Assembly (NCBI GenBank): GCA_942486035.1
Contig: CALNXK010000031.1
Location: 1,862,001-1,926,000 of the forward strand
From: Porites lobata
Lineage: Eukaryota; Cnidaria; Anthozoa; Scleractinia; Poritidae
DNA length: 64,000 nt
Direction: 5' to 3'
The notes below the pieces were generated by a model. The model saw only the letters and a program-made list of their open reading frames with translations, was not told where the DNA came from and did not search any database. How positions within the stretch are numbered: position 1 is the stretch's first letter; the number at the start of each line of letters is the position of its first letter. Shown here one piece after another: positions 54,168 to 64,000 of this stretch. The position numbers and the translations under genes are program-made.

Positions 54168-55863
54168 GCATCTGACATCACGTCTGACTTCTGACCTCAG
54201 ACATCTCACATAAGACATCAGACATGACACACAAGACATCATACATTGCATGACTAACATCAGACATCATACATAAGAAATAATAACTCAGACATCAGAC
54301 ATCAGACACCAGATAACAAACATCAGATATCATACCCACAGCAGATATCAGATGTCTGACATAAGACTTTAGACATATGACATCTGACATACGATATAAT
54401 CTGATGTCTGTTATACGTCATGAGGTCAGACATCTGACATCAGACATCACACATATCACACATCAGATGTCTCACATCAGACATAATTATATCACACATC
54501 AAACGTATGACATCAGACATCATACATGTATCACATATGAGACGTCTCACATCTGACATAAAACATGTGACATCAGACGTCTGAGATCAAACGTCTGAGA
54601 TCAGATATCTGACATCAGACGCCTGACATCAGACATCATATACATCACACATCAGACGTCTGACATCAGACATCTCACATCACATGTCTGACCTCAGACA
54701 TCAGACGTCTGACATCAGAAGTGTGACATCAGACATTTAAAATCAGACGTCTGACATCAGACATCTGAAATAAGACGTGTGAAATCAGACGTCTGAGATC
54801 AGACACCTGACAACAAACGTATGCTGTCAGACATCTGATATCAAACATCACACATCAAACGTCTGCCATCTGACAACAGACATCTGACATTGAACATTTG
54901 ACATATATCAGACATCGGATGTCAGACGTCTGATGACAGATGACAGACATCTGATGTGTGATATATGTTTGATGTCAGATGTCAGACATCTGATGTGTGA
55001 TATGTAAGATGTCTGATGAGATGTGTGACATCAGATGTCTGATGTCAAACATCTGAGATAAGACGTCAACATTAGACATCAGACGTCTGACATCAGATAT
55101 CTGACATCTGACGTATGAGATCAGACGTCTCACTTCATATATCATACATATCAAACATTAGAGGTCTGAGATAAGACACGTGACATCAGACATCATACAT
55201 ATCTTAGACATCAGACACCAGACATATTGGTCTTCAGACACATGACATGAGACATAATACATCAGACGTCTGATATCAGATGTCTGTTATATGTCATGAA
55301 GTCAGTCTTCTGACATCGGACATCACACATATCAAACATCAGACGCCTCACATCAGATATACATATATCACACATCAAACGTGACATCAAACATCATACA
55401 TATATCACATGAGACGTCTGACATATGACATCAGACATGTGACATCAGACATCTGAGATCAGACGTCTGACATCAGATATCTGACCTCAGACATCAGATG
55501 CCTGACATCAGACAACAGACGTCTGACATCAGTCGTCTGAGACGTCAACATAAGACATCAGACCTTTGACATTAGACATCTGACATCTGACGAAGATATC
55601 AACGGTCTCACTTCATATTTCATACATATCACACATTAGAGGTCTGAGATAAGACACGTGACATCAGACATCAGACACCAGACATAAGATATATGACATT
55701 TGGCATAAGACATAATACATCAGACTTCTGATGTCAGATGTCTGTTATATGTCATGAGTTCAGACGTCTGACATCAGTCATCACACATTTTACATATCAG
55801 ACTTCTCACATCAGACATACATATATCACACATCAAACGTCTGACATCAGACATCATATGATG

Positions 55864-55905
<42 letters not shown>

Positions 55906-57305
55906 ATATGAGACAGCTTACATATGACATCAGACATGTGACATCGACGTCTGAGATCAGACGTCTGACATCAGTCGTCTGAGATCAGACTTCTGACAAC
56001 TGAGATCAGACGTCTTAGATCAGATGTCTAACATTAGACGTCTGATATTAGACATCTGACAATAGACATCTGACACCAGACATATAACATCAGACGTCTG
56101 ACATCAGACACCAGACATCTAAACTCAGACGTGTGACGTCTGACATGTGATACATGTCTGATATCAGACATCTGATGTCGCATGTCTGATGTCATTTATG
56201 TATGATATCTGATGTCAGACGTTTGATGCGTGATATATGTATGTGTGATATGTGCGATGACTGATGTCAGACGTCTGACCTCATGACATATAACAGACAT
56301 CTGACATCAGACGTCTGATGTATTATGTCTTATGTCATCAGGCGTCTGATGTCAGATATCTGATGTCAGACGTTTGATCTCAGACGTCTGATGTCACATG
56401 TTTTATGTCAGTTGTGAGACGTCTGATATGTGATACATGTATGATGTCTGATGTCAGGCGTTCGATGTTTGATATAAGTATGTCTGATGTGAGACATCTG
56501 ATGTGTGATATATAACACATATAACAGACATCTGATGTATTATGTCTTATGTCAAATGTCCTATGTCTTAGGTCTGGTGTCTGATGTCTGATGTCATGTG
56601 TCTTATGTCAGACGTCTAATGTCTGATATGTATGATATCTGAAGTGAGACGTCTGATCTCATTCGTCAGATGTCAGATATCTGATGTCAGACGTCTGATG
56701 TGTAATGTTGACGTCTTATCTCAGATGTTTGAAATCAGACATCTGATATCGCACATCTCATCAGACATCCTACATATCATACATCAGATGTCTGTCATCT
56801 GTCATCAGACATCTCACATCCGATGTCTAATATATGTCGTTTGATGTGTGATATAAGTATGTCTGATGTGAGACATCTGATGTGTGATATATAACACATA
56901 TAACAGACATCTGATGTATTGTGTCTTATGGCAAATGTCATATGTCTTAGGTTTGGTGTCTGATGTCTGAGATATGTATGATGTCTGATGTCATGTGTCT
57001 TATGTCAGACGTCTAATGTCTGATATGTATGATATCTGAAGTGAGATGGTTGATCTCCTACGTCAGATGTCAGATATCTGATGTCGGACGGCTGATGTCT
57101 AATGTTGACGTCTTATCTTATCAGAAGTCTGATCTCAGACGATTGACATCAGACGTCTGATGTCAAACGTCTGAGATAAGACGTCTGACATTAGACATCA
57201 GACGTCTGATATCAGATATCAGACATCTGACTTCAGATATACATATCACACATTAGACGTCTGACATAAGACGTCTGAGATCAAATGTCTGACATCAACA
57301 CGTGA
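54168..57305. repeat. 3.1-kb satellite of a 7-bp unit (GACATCA / GACGTCT)
   Basis: Nearly the whole interval is built of 7-mers GACATCA, GACATCT, GACGTCT, GAGATCA and their complements, so CAGACGTCTG palindromes recur tens of times. Polarity changes: GACATCA-type runs dominate up to about 54900, in 55040-56130 and after 57170; TGATGTC-type runs dominate 54915-55020 and 56150-57110. Longer units of several hundred bases repeat within it. Frames such as 56632-56844 are artefacts. Confidence 0.95.
55864..55902 (+). repeat. (TA)n tract inside the satellite
   Basis: GTATATATACATATATAT and further TA repeats to 55902, close to a point about which satellite polarity turns. Confidence 0.9.
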
Positions 57306-57544
57306 GAGGTCGCGAGTATTGCGGAACGGAAGTAATTCTGATTTGCTGTTTCGGTAAATGTCAATAGGTCACAAAAAGTGGACAGTAGATGTTTCAAAGA
57401 AGCTTTATATCAGGTTCTCCTTTCCTTACGCCTTTCCTGCCAGAATTTTATTTAAAAAGTGAACCTAAAATAGACCCTGATCTCAGGTTTGGACTTTCCA
57501 GAAACAGTCCTCAGAGCATGAAGCTCTTTACAGCACTAGTAGTA

Positions 57545-57660
57545 TAGTAAGAATGTTTTACTCCTTTTCTGCGCAGGAATCTCATTAAGATGCACAGGCA
57601 TGAATACATAAATGTTGATGACGTCATAGCCTTTTGTCCTTATTAATGCGGTGAAATCTT
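57545..57660 (-). repeat. Dispersed TGACGTCA-bearing repeat, copy
   Basis: AAATGTTGATGACGTCATAG then CCTTTTGTCCTTATTAATGC and GGTGAAATC match, inverted, 59490-59640 (GACGTCATCGACGTTAACGT, GCGATTTCACCGCAATTTAT). A diverged third copy is at about 22290-22450. Confidence 0.65.
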
Positions 57661-57663
57661 ACT

Positions 57664-57830
57664 GAGGGCCTCTTTACACGGAGGTAGGGAACCCCAGATA
57701 GGTGAGGTAATATGCGGCGGGTCACCCCACCTATCATGTAAATGTGATCAAACTAAAATGAGAGATTATATGGACAGGCGGGTTACCTCACCTACATGGG
57801 GTTCCCCACCTCTATACAATCAGGCCCTAA
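57664..57830. mobile_element. MITE, GGGCCTCTTTACACGGAGGT ends
   Basis: Left GAGGGCCTCTTTACACGGAG then GTAGGGAACCCC; right GGGGTTCCCCACCTCTATAC then AATCAGGCCCT. Imperfect inverted repeat of about 33 bp, distantly like the one at 1136-1268. Confidence 0.6.
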
Positions 57831-58129
57831 GATAAGGTCATGTGCTATTTTTAGGTGGCTTAACCCATAGGTGAGGCCAAGTGTGAAGCCATTGATAGGA
57901 AAGTGATTTTTCATTCTCATGCAAATAAAATTCATTTTCATAAGAAAGGCTTTGCACTTAGCCTCGTTTTGTAAGTGAATGTTCTTTGAACTCGGAAATG
58001 GCCTATTAGACAGGTTAGTAGTAGTTATTTATAGGTCGATGATTGTCTTGCTTTTTGATTGGTTGAGTAAAAAACTAAGAAATAAAGTATTCATTGGTTG
58101 ATAAATGTTGTTGAAAGAATAAGCACTAA

Positions 58130-58560
58130 CTTGCCTGTCACTTAAAATCACTGTATCCTAACTCGATTTCCTGATGCCGCTTTCATTGTCCAATAACTGG
58201 TCTAAACTGTTCTGTTCTGTTCTTATCTAACTCATTCAGCTAGAACTAATCAATTCAGACAGGGACAGTATCCGTAAGGCCTGCAAAGGATTTTTAATTT
58301 CTAATAGCAAATCACTTGATCCCTGTGGGATTAACAAACGAGATAAAATTTAATCTATTGATGTAACATTATAATAACCTCTTTATACAAGTTTTCGTCT
58401 AATTTATTTCTCCACCAATCACATTTTATTTTTATATTTGTATTAGTTTAAATGCTGTAACCGTCTATTCTCACTTTGCTTTTCTAGCCCCTGATGAAGA
58501 CTAGTTTTGTCTAGTCGAAATGTTGGGCAAATAAATTTGTATTCCTTAGCTGTCCAATCA
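58130..58560 (+). mobile_element. Penelope-like element 3' tail
   Basis: The stretch GGGACAGTATCCGTAAGGCC (about 58263) through the CTGATGAAGACTAG hairpin at 58491 resembles the 3' end of Penelope-like elements as I know it from invertebrate genomes. No endonuclease frame remains. Assignment is by resemblance. Confidence 0.4.
58487..58528 (+). other. Hammerhead-ribozyme-like core, third copy
   Basis: Plus strand: GCCC, CTGATGA, A, hairpin GACTAG-TTTTGT-CTAGTC, GAAA, T, GTT, GGGC. Stem I GCCC/GGGC and stem II 6 bp are perfect, the CUGAUGA and GAAA boxes intact, and a GUU triplet sits at the cleavage position. Stem III again lacks a loop, and one extra base precedes stem II. Confidence 0.5.
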
Positions 58561-58770
58561 GCCTTGCCTTCAATTTTAAGTGTTATTTATTTGTACTGCT
58601 GATCTTGATCTACAAAAAGATCCGGCTTTCCCTCGGTGCTGATTGTCCAAGTGGTCCCTGCGAGAAGTGTTCGCTAACTGTTCTAAATCCAGTTCACTGA
58701 TTCTAGGCGCGCAAATCGTGGGTGTTATTAAGGACGAAGGGAAACAAGATTTTCCTAGCACGAAACATAA

Positions 58771-59143
58771 TAGGGCCATTTATACGAGGGAAAATAAGAC
58801 GAGTCTTACATAAGACGCGTCTTAAATAAGACGCGAACTGTACCATTTATACGAACGGCTTGTATAAATGGTTCGCGTCTTATTTCTGCTCTTGACTCGT
58901 TTTCATGTGAATATTGCCCATAGTAACGGCAATCCAACGTGGCGCGCCAAAAATTAACGCATGCGTACTATGCGATCGCGTCTTATATAAGACGCGAAGG
59001 TCATTTATACGAAGTTTTTCTCGTCTTAGCTAAGCCGCGTCTTATTTTAGACGAAATGTGCCGTTTATACGGAAAGTTCGCGTCTGATTTAAGACGCGTC
59101 CTATGTAAGACGCGTCTTATTTTTCCTCGTATAAATGGCCCTA
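58771..59143. mobile_element. Highly palindromic MITE with AAGACGCGTCTTA motifs
   Basis: TAGGGCCATTTATACGAGG at 58771 and CCTCGTATAAATGGCCCTA ending at 59143 are perfect inverted ends. Subterminal copies of AAGACGCGTCTTA / AAGACGCGAA and TTTATACGAA are repeated on both strands in each half. No coding capacity. Confidence 0.85.
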
Positions 59144-59159
59144 ATGTTTTACGTACCCT

Positions 59160-59345
59160 CTTTCCTTTCTTTCGCTTCTCCACATTTCTGTTGTTTTTTC
59201 TCCACCACCACATTTCCATTGTTTTGCTCCACGACTACCAGCACATAGAAAGGTTACACTCATGGAAGACAGAAAGGCCAAACCAGAGCAAAACAACCCC
59301 AAATCAGGCCAAAATAGCCAACGACATACGGGTCATATTCTGCTG
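59160..59345 (+). repeat. Relic of the 9.2-10.3 kb palindrome core
   Basis: CCACATTTCTGTTGTTTTTT then CTCCACCACCACATTTCCAT and TGTTTT match the minisatellite unit; further right AGAAAGGCCAAACC and CCAAATCAGGCCAAAATAGCC match, inverted, the palindrome spacer (GGCCTGATTTTGGCCTC ... TTGGCCTTTC). It has only two units and no second arm. Confidence 0.6.
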
Positions 59346-59489
59346 AAAGTCGAACATTACTTACCTGCGAGACGAAGTAATATGATCCATGGGTCCTTGC
59401 GATAACTTGAATAAACAATGAACAGTTTTCTAAGTGTTTACTCAACCAATCAGAAAACGAGGCATTTATCGACCTAGAAATAGCTAGAA

Positions 59490-59640
59490 AACCTGTCCAA
59501 TGGGTTAACACGACCTTACTTTACCGCGATTTCACCGCAATTTATTTTTAAGACAAAAGGCTATGACGTCATCGACGTTAACGTGTTCCTGCGCAAAAAA
59601 GAAGTGAAACATCCCTACTATACTGCTAATGCTGTACCTG
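59490..59640 (+). repeat. Dispersed TGACGTCA-bearing repeat, copy
   Basis: Shares AAAAGGCTATGACGTCATCG then ACGTTAACGTGTTCCTGCGC with the inverse of 57545-57660, and aligns with 22310-22440 (AAGGCTATGATGTCATTGGT). TGACGTCA is the CREB/ATF consensus, but function is not implied. Confidence 0.65.
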
Positions 59641-60025
59641 TCACGTTGTTCGGTTTCTTTTGCTACAACACACAACTTTAGCTCGTCAAACGAACCAAGA
59701 GAACGTTAAAATGACATAATTCACATATGGTTTGAATTAACTAACATCCGCTTTGAAATAAAATTGCAAAGTAACACAAATACAAAACCCCGATAATGTG
59801 GGTTCATTGGTCTTCCGACTGCGCGTTTTTAAGCCGGGGAAGTAAAGTAACTTCTTTCCCCTTCAACGATTAGCATTATTCTTAGCTGGGACCTTCCATA
59901 CCACACCCCTCCCTCACCACCCCAAAACTATGATGATGACGAGTTACGGAAAGCTGGCACGAAAATGAGTTACGGCCTATACAACGATCAGAAATATACA
60001 AAGGAGCTTTACAGACAGCTGAGAC

Positions 60026-61204
60026 CATAGGCGTACGGGCCGGGGGGGCGAGGAGGGCTGCAGCCCCCCCAAATTTTGGACGACTCAGATTTTTTGGGCA
60101 GCAAGAGAAAATTTGGGCAAAGCCAGTTTTTAAAGACGTTTCCATGTTTTTTTTATTACTCTAAAGAGACAAATATTTTCTATTTTAATCTGAAAAAATC
60201 CTGAAGTCAGCGTAATAATCCAGTTACATTCTCTCGAGACACTCACAGTGGTTGCCTAGCGCGTGATGAGTTTCTGGTTATAGGGAAGGGTATCATTTGT
60301 TGATTTACATATTTATAGTTTTTTATTGGTGAGCACTGTACTGCACTGCACTGACTGGAATGGGCTCTTTCCAGTCGTGAATTGATTAGAATAAATTTCC
60401 GCATATCTTTCTAGAATCATCTCAGCAACAGTGGGTCTGAAAATGAAGAAGTGGCTGACTAGTAATCCGCTCGAATTACGAGAAGAATATTAATTTTTTT
60501 AAAAAATCTATCAAGCAATAATTTATTAAAGTAGACCGAAATGTTTACAAAACCGCTAACAAGAGCCCCTCGATACATACTAATGAAATCCTTCTCTCTA
60601 GCAATCAGCCGGAGCCATATCCATGATCATATCTTTTACACACGTTTTTAAAAAGATTGAAGCTACTATGAGGTGCAATTGCATGTCAAAAGAGCTTCGT
60701 TTTCTACAAATAACAGCCAAACATCAAGATTTTTTTCCCCATATTTATAATGATAAAACCTTCATCCCAAAATATCCCAATAACGCTCCTATAGATTCCG
60801 TTTTAACTTCACGAACATCGAGGCGACTATTGAAAAAAGTTCCCGTGAACAATTTTGTAGGAATAGTTCCCAGTGCCGAGAAATATTGCTGCAAGTAAAG
60901 TAGACAATGACTTCATTTCGTTGCTATGACAATTCCGATGTCATTAAAACCCTGCTCATGATAAATTTTCATCTTCATCTAATAAAACTATGGTAGCAGT
61001 TTTTCCAAATGTTTGTCTATGGCGACGTAGTTATTCTCAAAATTGGGAGGTATTGACCTTTATATGCCAGTACGGCCTACGTTATTGCATCGTATCGCCT
61101 TCGTTTCTTGTCTACTGTTTCGTAAAAATTTGGGCAACTTGGGAGAATTTTTTGGGCAAATGGCTTAACGCCCCCCCTGGCAAAAAATTGCCCGTACGCC
61201 TATG
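60026..61204. mobile_element. 1.18-kb hAT-like element with 8-bp duplication
   Basis: CATAGGCGTACGGGC at 60026 and GCCCGTACGCCTATG ending at 61204. GCTGAGAC at 60018-60025 and 61205-61212 is a perfect 8-bp target duplication, as for hAT elements. Subterminal TTTTTTGGGCA motifs occur in both halves. The 91-residue frame at 60623-60898 has no recognisable domain. Confidence 0.85.
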
Positions 61205-61484
61205 GCTGAGACTAACAAGAAACTAACAAATACATAATGAAGTCAGTAACGTAACAAGACTACTGAGATTTAAAACCGAAGATCCAGGGTAATACGTAAG
61301 TATACAACCAACCTCTACAAAAAGAACGAGCTGGCGAACTGAAAAGCCGCTACCGGGAAGACTACACTAGTAACATATAAACAAACTATTCTGAAGGAAA
61401 AGGTTTGAAGACAACACCTTACACTATACAGAGTCTTTACCCAAGAAGGACAGCTGATACCGTATACAAAGATTTGGTTTTGTT

Positions 61485-61870
61485 AACTTTGGTGACTTAG
61501 GCTAAACCTGCGACTTGACCGGTTAAGTCGCCCAAAAGTCATCTCGCCCTAAACCATAGTGTCACCCTCCATGGTCGCCTGACATTTTCTACTCAACAGT
61601 ATCCTTAAACCAAACCTTATAACAAAAAGTATTGCGCTTGTTTCGTCTCACCAAGGAGTAGAATTACAGATTTGACACTCGTTTCGTTTCATCGTGGCCT
61701 AAAGAACGAGATTTAAAAAAAACACATTTATCGCCTTTGGTTCACCTCAACAAGGCTTTTTTTCCGCGTGCATTACACCTGATAAAAATTCGGGCGACAT
61801 TCATTTGTAACTCTGGTTTCGGGTGACCTAACTTTGGGCTAGATGACTTTAGGGCGACTTAACCATCAGA
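61485..61870. repeat. Inverted-repeat block with GGTTAAGTCGCCC
   Basis: GGTTAAGTCGCCCAAAAGTC then ATCTCGCCC at 61531-61559, and the complement (GGGCTAGATGACTTTAGGGC then GACTTAACC) at 61836-61864. Probably an old MITE. Ends not defined. Confidence 0.5.
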
Positions 61871-62106
61871 CTGGGCTGGCGATGGAAAAGTTAGTTTTTC
61901 TAAGGACTCCGATTCGGTGGTCAATCGACGTTATCAAAACAAGTCGTTGTTATTCAGTCCTCCACTATACACCAGTTAAATTAGAAACTACACCGCTTCA
62001 TTCATCTTCTACCCGTATAAACGAAAAGAGGAGAACAGACAATGACGCAAATTTTTAACTTTGTCTTCTATGGTAAATAGAAATAAGTTTGCTTTCTGTC
62101 CCACAG

Positions 62107-62253
62107 TCCAGTGTTGTACAACAATTACAGGCCATCCAAGGATTTGACCGAACAATGCCAATCTTTGACCAAACATTGTCCGTTGACCGGTCGTTATTTC
62201 AAGACCTGGAGGTGGCCTTACAACACAAATACAGTACAAAGCCAGGGGCATAA
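62107..62253 (+). CDS. Possible terminal exon SSVVQQLQAIQGFDRTMPIF...
   Basis: Acceptor ttgctttctgtcccacag to 62106 has a good pyrimidine tract. Phase 0 gives 48 codons: SSVVQQLQAIQGFDRTMPIF, DQTLSVDRSLFQDLEVALQH, KYSTKPGA, stop TAA 62251-62253. Composition is that of an amphipathic helical C-terminus, unlike the surrounding noise. The overlapping 67-residue frame is less protein-like. No upstream exon or family identified. Confidence 0.35.
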   Translation, partial: SSVVQQLQAIQGFDRTMPIFDQTLSVDRSLFQDLEVALQHKYSTKPGA

Positions 62254-62963
62254 TATTCCAAAGTTACCTTTTATTCATAAGTTATCAAAAGACAAAAAAG
62301 GCTATATAAAATGATCCCTGATGATAGCCAGATTTCCAGATAAACTAATAATGTTGGAATTCCTATCATTTTTTGTGTGTGGTATAGTGCAGCCACCGTG
62401 TTCCCTATTGTCACCTGTTAATGGAGATACCAGAAAATTATAACACCAAACTTGTAGGAAGCAAGTCCAGAGAAGGATACAAAGTTTACTTAGCGAGTCT
62501 CTCAGATCAAATCATAATATAGTCAAACTTCTGCAAGACTACAAGTCTATAGGGAAAGGGAAACACTGATTATCAAGTATTAATCTGACAGCAAAAAATA
62601 CACAGGTACTTGTGACAGAAAAGACAGTTGTGCGGCAGCAGCAAAAGGGAGTTTGCAGCAAAGTTTAACCTGAAACATTGCCTACTTACAATCTCTACTA
62701 CATATACATCACTTAACGCCCAGTTTTTGTTTCTCTATTCACAAAAATATCTAATAAATGGGGGGCTATTGCATGGTACACAATGACACTTTTAAAGGTT
62801 TCTTTTTCACTCCAATAAGCCTGATAGAATATTATTAAATTATTAACATTATTATTAACCAAAAAACCAAAAACCAATTCTCGGGAGTGCCACATACAGT
62901 GTTACTACGTTAAGTTTATATTGTCTTTTTGATTTGATAAATTTGTTTCACTTTAACCTGGTG
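62254..62963. other. Unassigned stretch
   Basis: AT-rich; no exon, RNA gene or repeat recognised. Confidence 0.4.
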
Positions 62964-63069
62964 TTAATTCAATAAAACTTTTACAAGTGTAGCTCTTGTT
63001 CTAAGGTCCAAAACAGTACAATGTAGCTACACCTGTAAATTACACTTGTAAAAGTTTTATTAAATTGAC
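62964..63069. mobile_element. Small MITE, AATAAAACTTTTACAAGTGTA ends
   Basis: TCAATAAAACTTTTACAAGT then GTA at the left and TACACTTGTAAAAGTTTTAT then TAAATTGA at the right are inverted; the centre contains GTAGCTACACCTGTAAATTA. Confidence 0.75.
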
Positions 63070-63193
63070 CACTACATTTGCGTTTGAGACCTTATTAAGT
63101 GAAAAAGTCAACAAAGTCTTTGGTACCAAAGAAGAAACATGTACAATAAAAAATGTCAAAATGCACCACAGTGGTAGAGGATGGTTATAGCTT

Positions 63194-63329
63194 CAGTTGT
63201 TCAAAAGGTGATAGTGCTATCCACCGGATAAATCACTATCCAGTTGATAACTATTAGGCAAACCAATTGCACTATCCAATGGATAGAGAGTTATCAGGTG
63301 GATAGCCCTATCCACCATTTAAACAACTG
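63194..63329. mobile_element. 136-bp MITE, CAGTTGTTCAAAAGGTG ends
   Basis: CAGTTGTTCAAAAGGTGATA then GTGCTATCCACCGGATAA; the complementary TTATCAGGTGGATAGCCC then TATCCACCATTTAAACAACTG closes at 63329. GGATA/TATCC motifs are repeated throughout. Confidence 0.8.
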
Positions 63330-64000
63330 GGGCCTGCAGAATAATCATTACAGGTATGTTAGAGTTGTCAAAGACTGCAGCATTGATTTCTTTCATATAG
63401 CTTGTCACACCCAGTATCATTATTTTATGGGTAGAAAAGTACTCTGCTCTTAATAGTTCTATGATTGTGAATGCAAGCTTTCTTGATGCTTTCAAACATG
63501 TATTTTCCATCATTTTTTTGTCCTCTTTGTGGTGAATAAGTTTTTTCTTCTCTGTTACTGTGTTTAACCTCGTGACTTTGAATGCTGAATGAGCCATTGC
63601 AGGGTAATATCTACAAAAATGAAAAGGAACACAAAGCTAAGTTGTCAGTCAGCCTTTATTCAGCTCCACCAGTTGTTGCCCAGTGTTCATTAGAAATATT
63701 GAGAGACTTTTTGGTTGCACAATGTGAAAACGGTACCATGTGAGGCACAAAACTTGTTTCGGAATGATTTTTTCAGTTGTTTCTTGGCACTACAGAAACC
63801 ATTGCATATTAGCAAATAATGTAATATCACTAACATTGTGTTGTGAGTTTAATTTATCTTTTTTATTTTGTCAATTGGTAGTGAAACGATCTGCAAAATA
63901 CTTTTAGCGCAAAGCATATGGGAAACAACAAACAATACCTTATTGTAGGAAGTTAGTGCTCAATGAAATTAAGGTAAGGGAAATTAAGGCAAATTTAGTG
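63330..64000. other. Unassigned end of window
   Basis: No gene or repeat recognised; a 92-residue minus frame (63319-63597) has no identifiable features. Confidence 0.4.

Noticed and set aside
56632..56844. 70-codon frame in the satellite
   Set aside because: Heptamer satellite read as protein (repeating SDVRCLM-type residues).
54168..57305. CRISPR array
   Set aside because: Degenerate 7-bp tandem units without unique spacers, in a eukaryotic genome.

Overview
The window is eukaryotic nuclear DNA, AT-rich and dominated by repeats. Interrupted reading frames, consensus GT-AG introns and a typical animal gene structure point to a metazoan. The mixture of transposons (a Ty3/Gypsy element with a K02A2.6-like pol, a gag-like plus tyrosine-recombinase element, Penelope-like fragments, a CR1/Jockey-like LINE and many short inverted-repeat elements) looks like an anthozoan cnidarian, most likely a stony coral. 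The species assignment is inference from family resemblance only.

One host gene is clear. It is an orthologue of MTMR14 (myotubularin-related phosphatase 14, also called Jumpy), on the + strand from about 3228 to the stop codon at 38281-38283. Seventeen exons can be placed, with reading phases that agree at every junction except one, where a short exon is still missing between 4246 and 13296. The N-terminal exons are upstream of the window. The catalytic P-loop (CISGWDR) is in the exon at 23455-23540. The coding exons total only about 1.43 kb over 35 kb, and the introns are filled with mobile elements.

Layout: 1-3227, small inverted-repeat elements (49-351, 1136-1268, 1801-2553). 3228-4246, first two visible MTMR14 exons. 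4247-13295, a large intron holding an inverted duplication of a gene fragment (5360-6371) and a near-continuous 3.45 kb palindrome (8036-11489) whose core is a minisatellite of CCA repeats and AACAATAGAAATG motifs. 13296-16346, five exons separated by small elements. 16347-23454, an intron with a broken LINE, a 1.5 kb inverted-repeat element, a gag/tyrosine-recombinase/GIY-YIG chimera between direct repeats, and an element with a 10-bp target duplication. 23455-24439, two exons with the catalytic site. 24440-33988, an intron with a Harbinger-like element nested in another element and a 2.4 kb long-inverted-repeat element with a 7-bp target duplication. 33989-38283, eight C-terminal exons.

The 3' half (38284-64000) has no gene I can name. 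It holds a 4.1 kb long-inverted-repeat element flanked by TTAA (41685-45765), a degenerate Ty3/Gypsy element (about 48336-52417), a 3.1 kb satellite built on a 7-bp GACATCA/GACGTCT unit (54168-57305), a Penelope-like tail with a hammerhead-like core (58130-58560), and several short elements. Two isolated possible exons (44872-44922 and 62107-62253) are listed at low confidence. The transposon genes are all damaged, so the only functional protein-coding unit I would defend is MTMR14.
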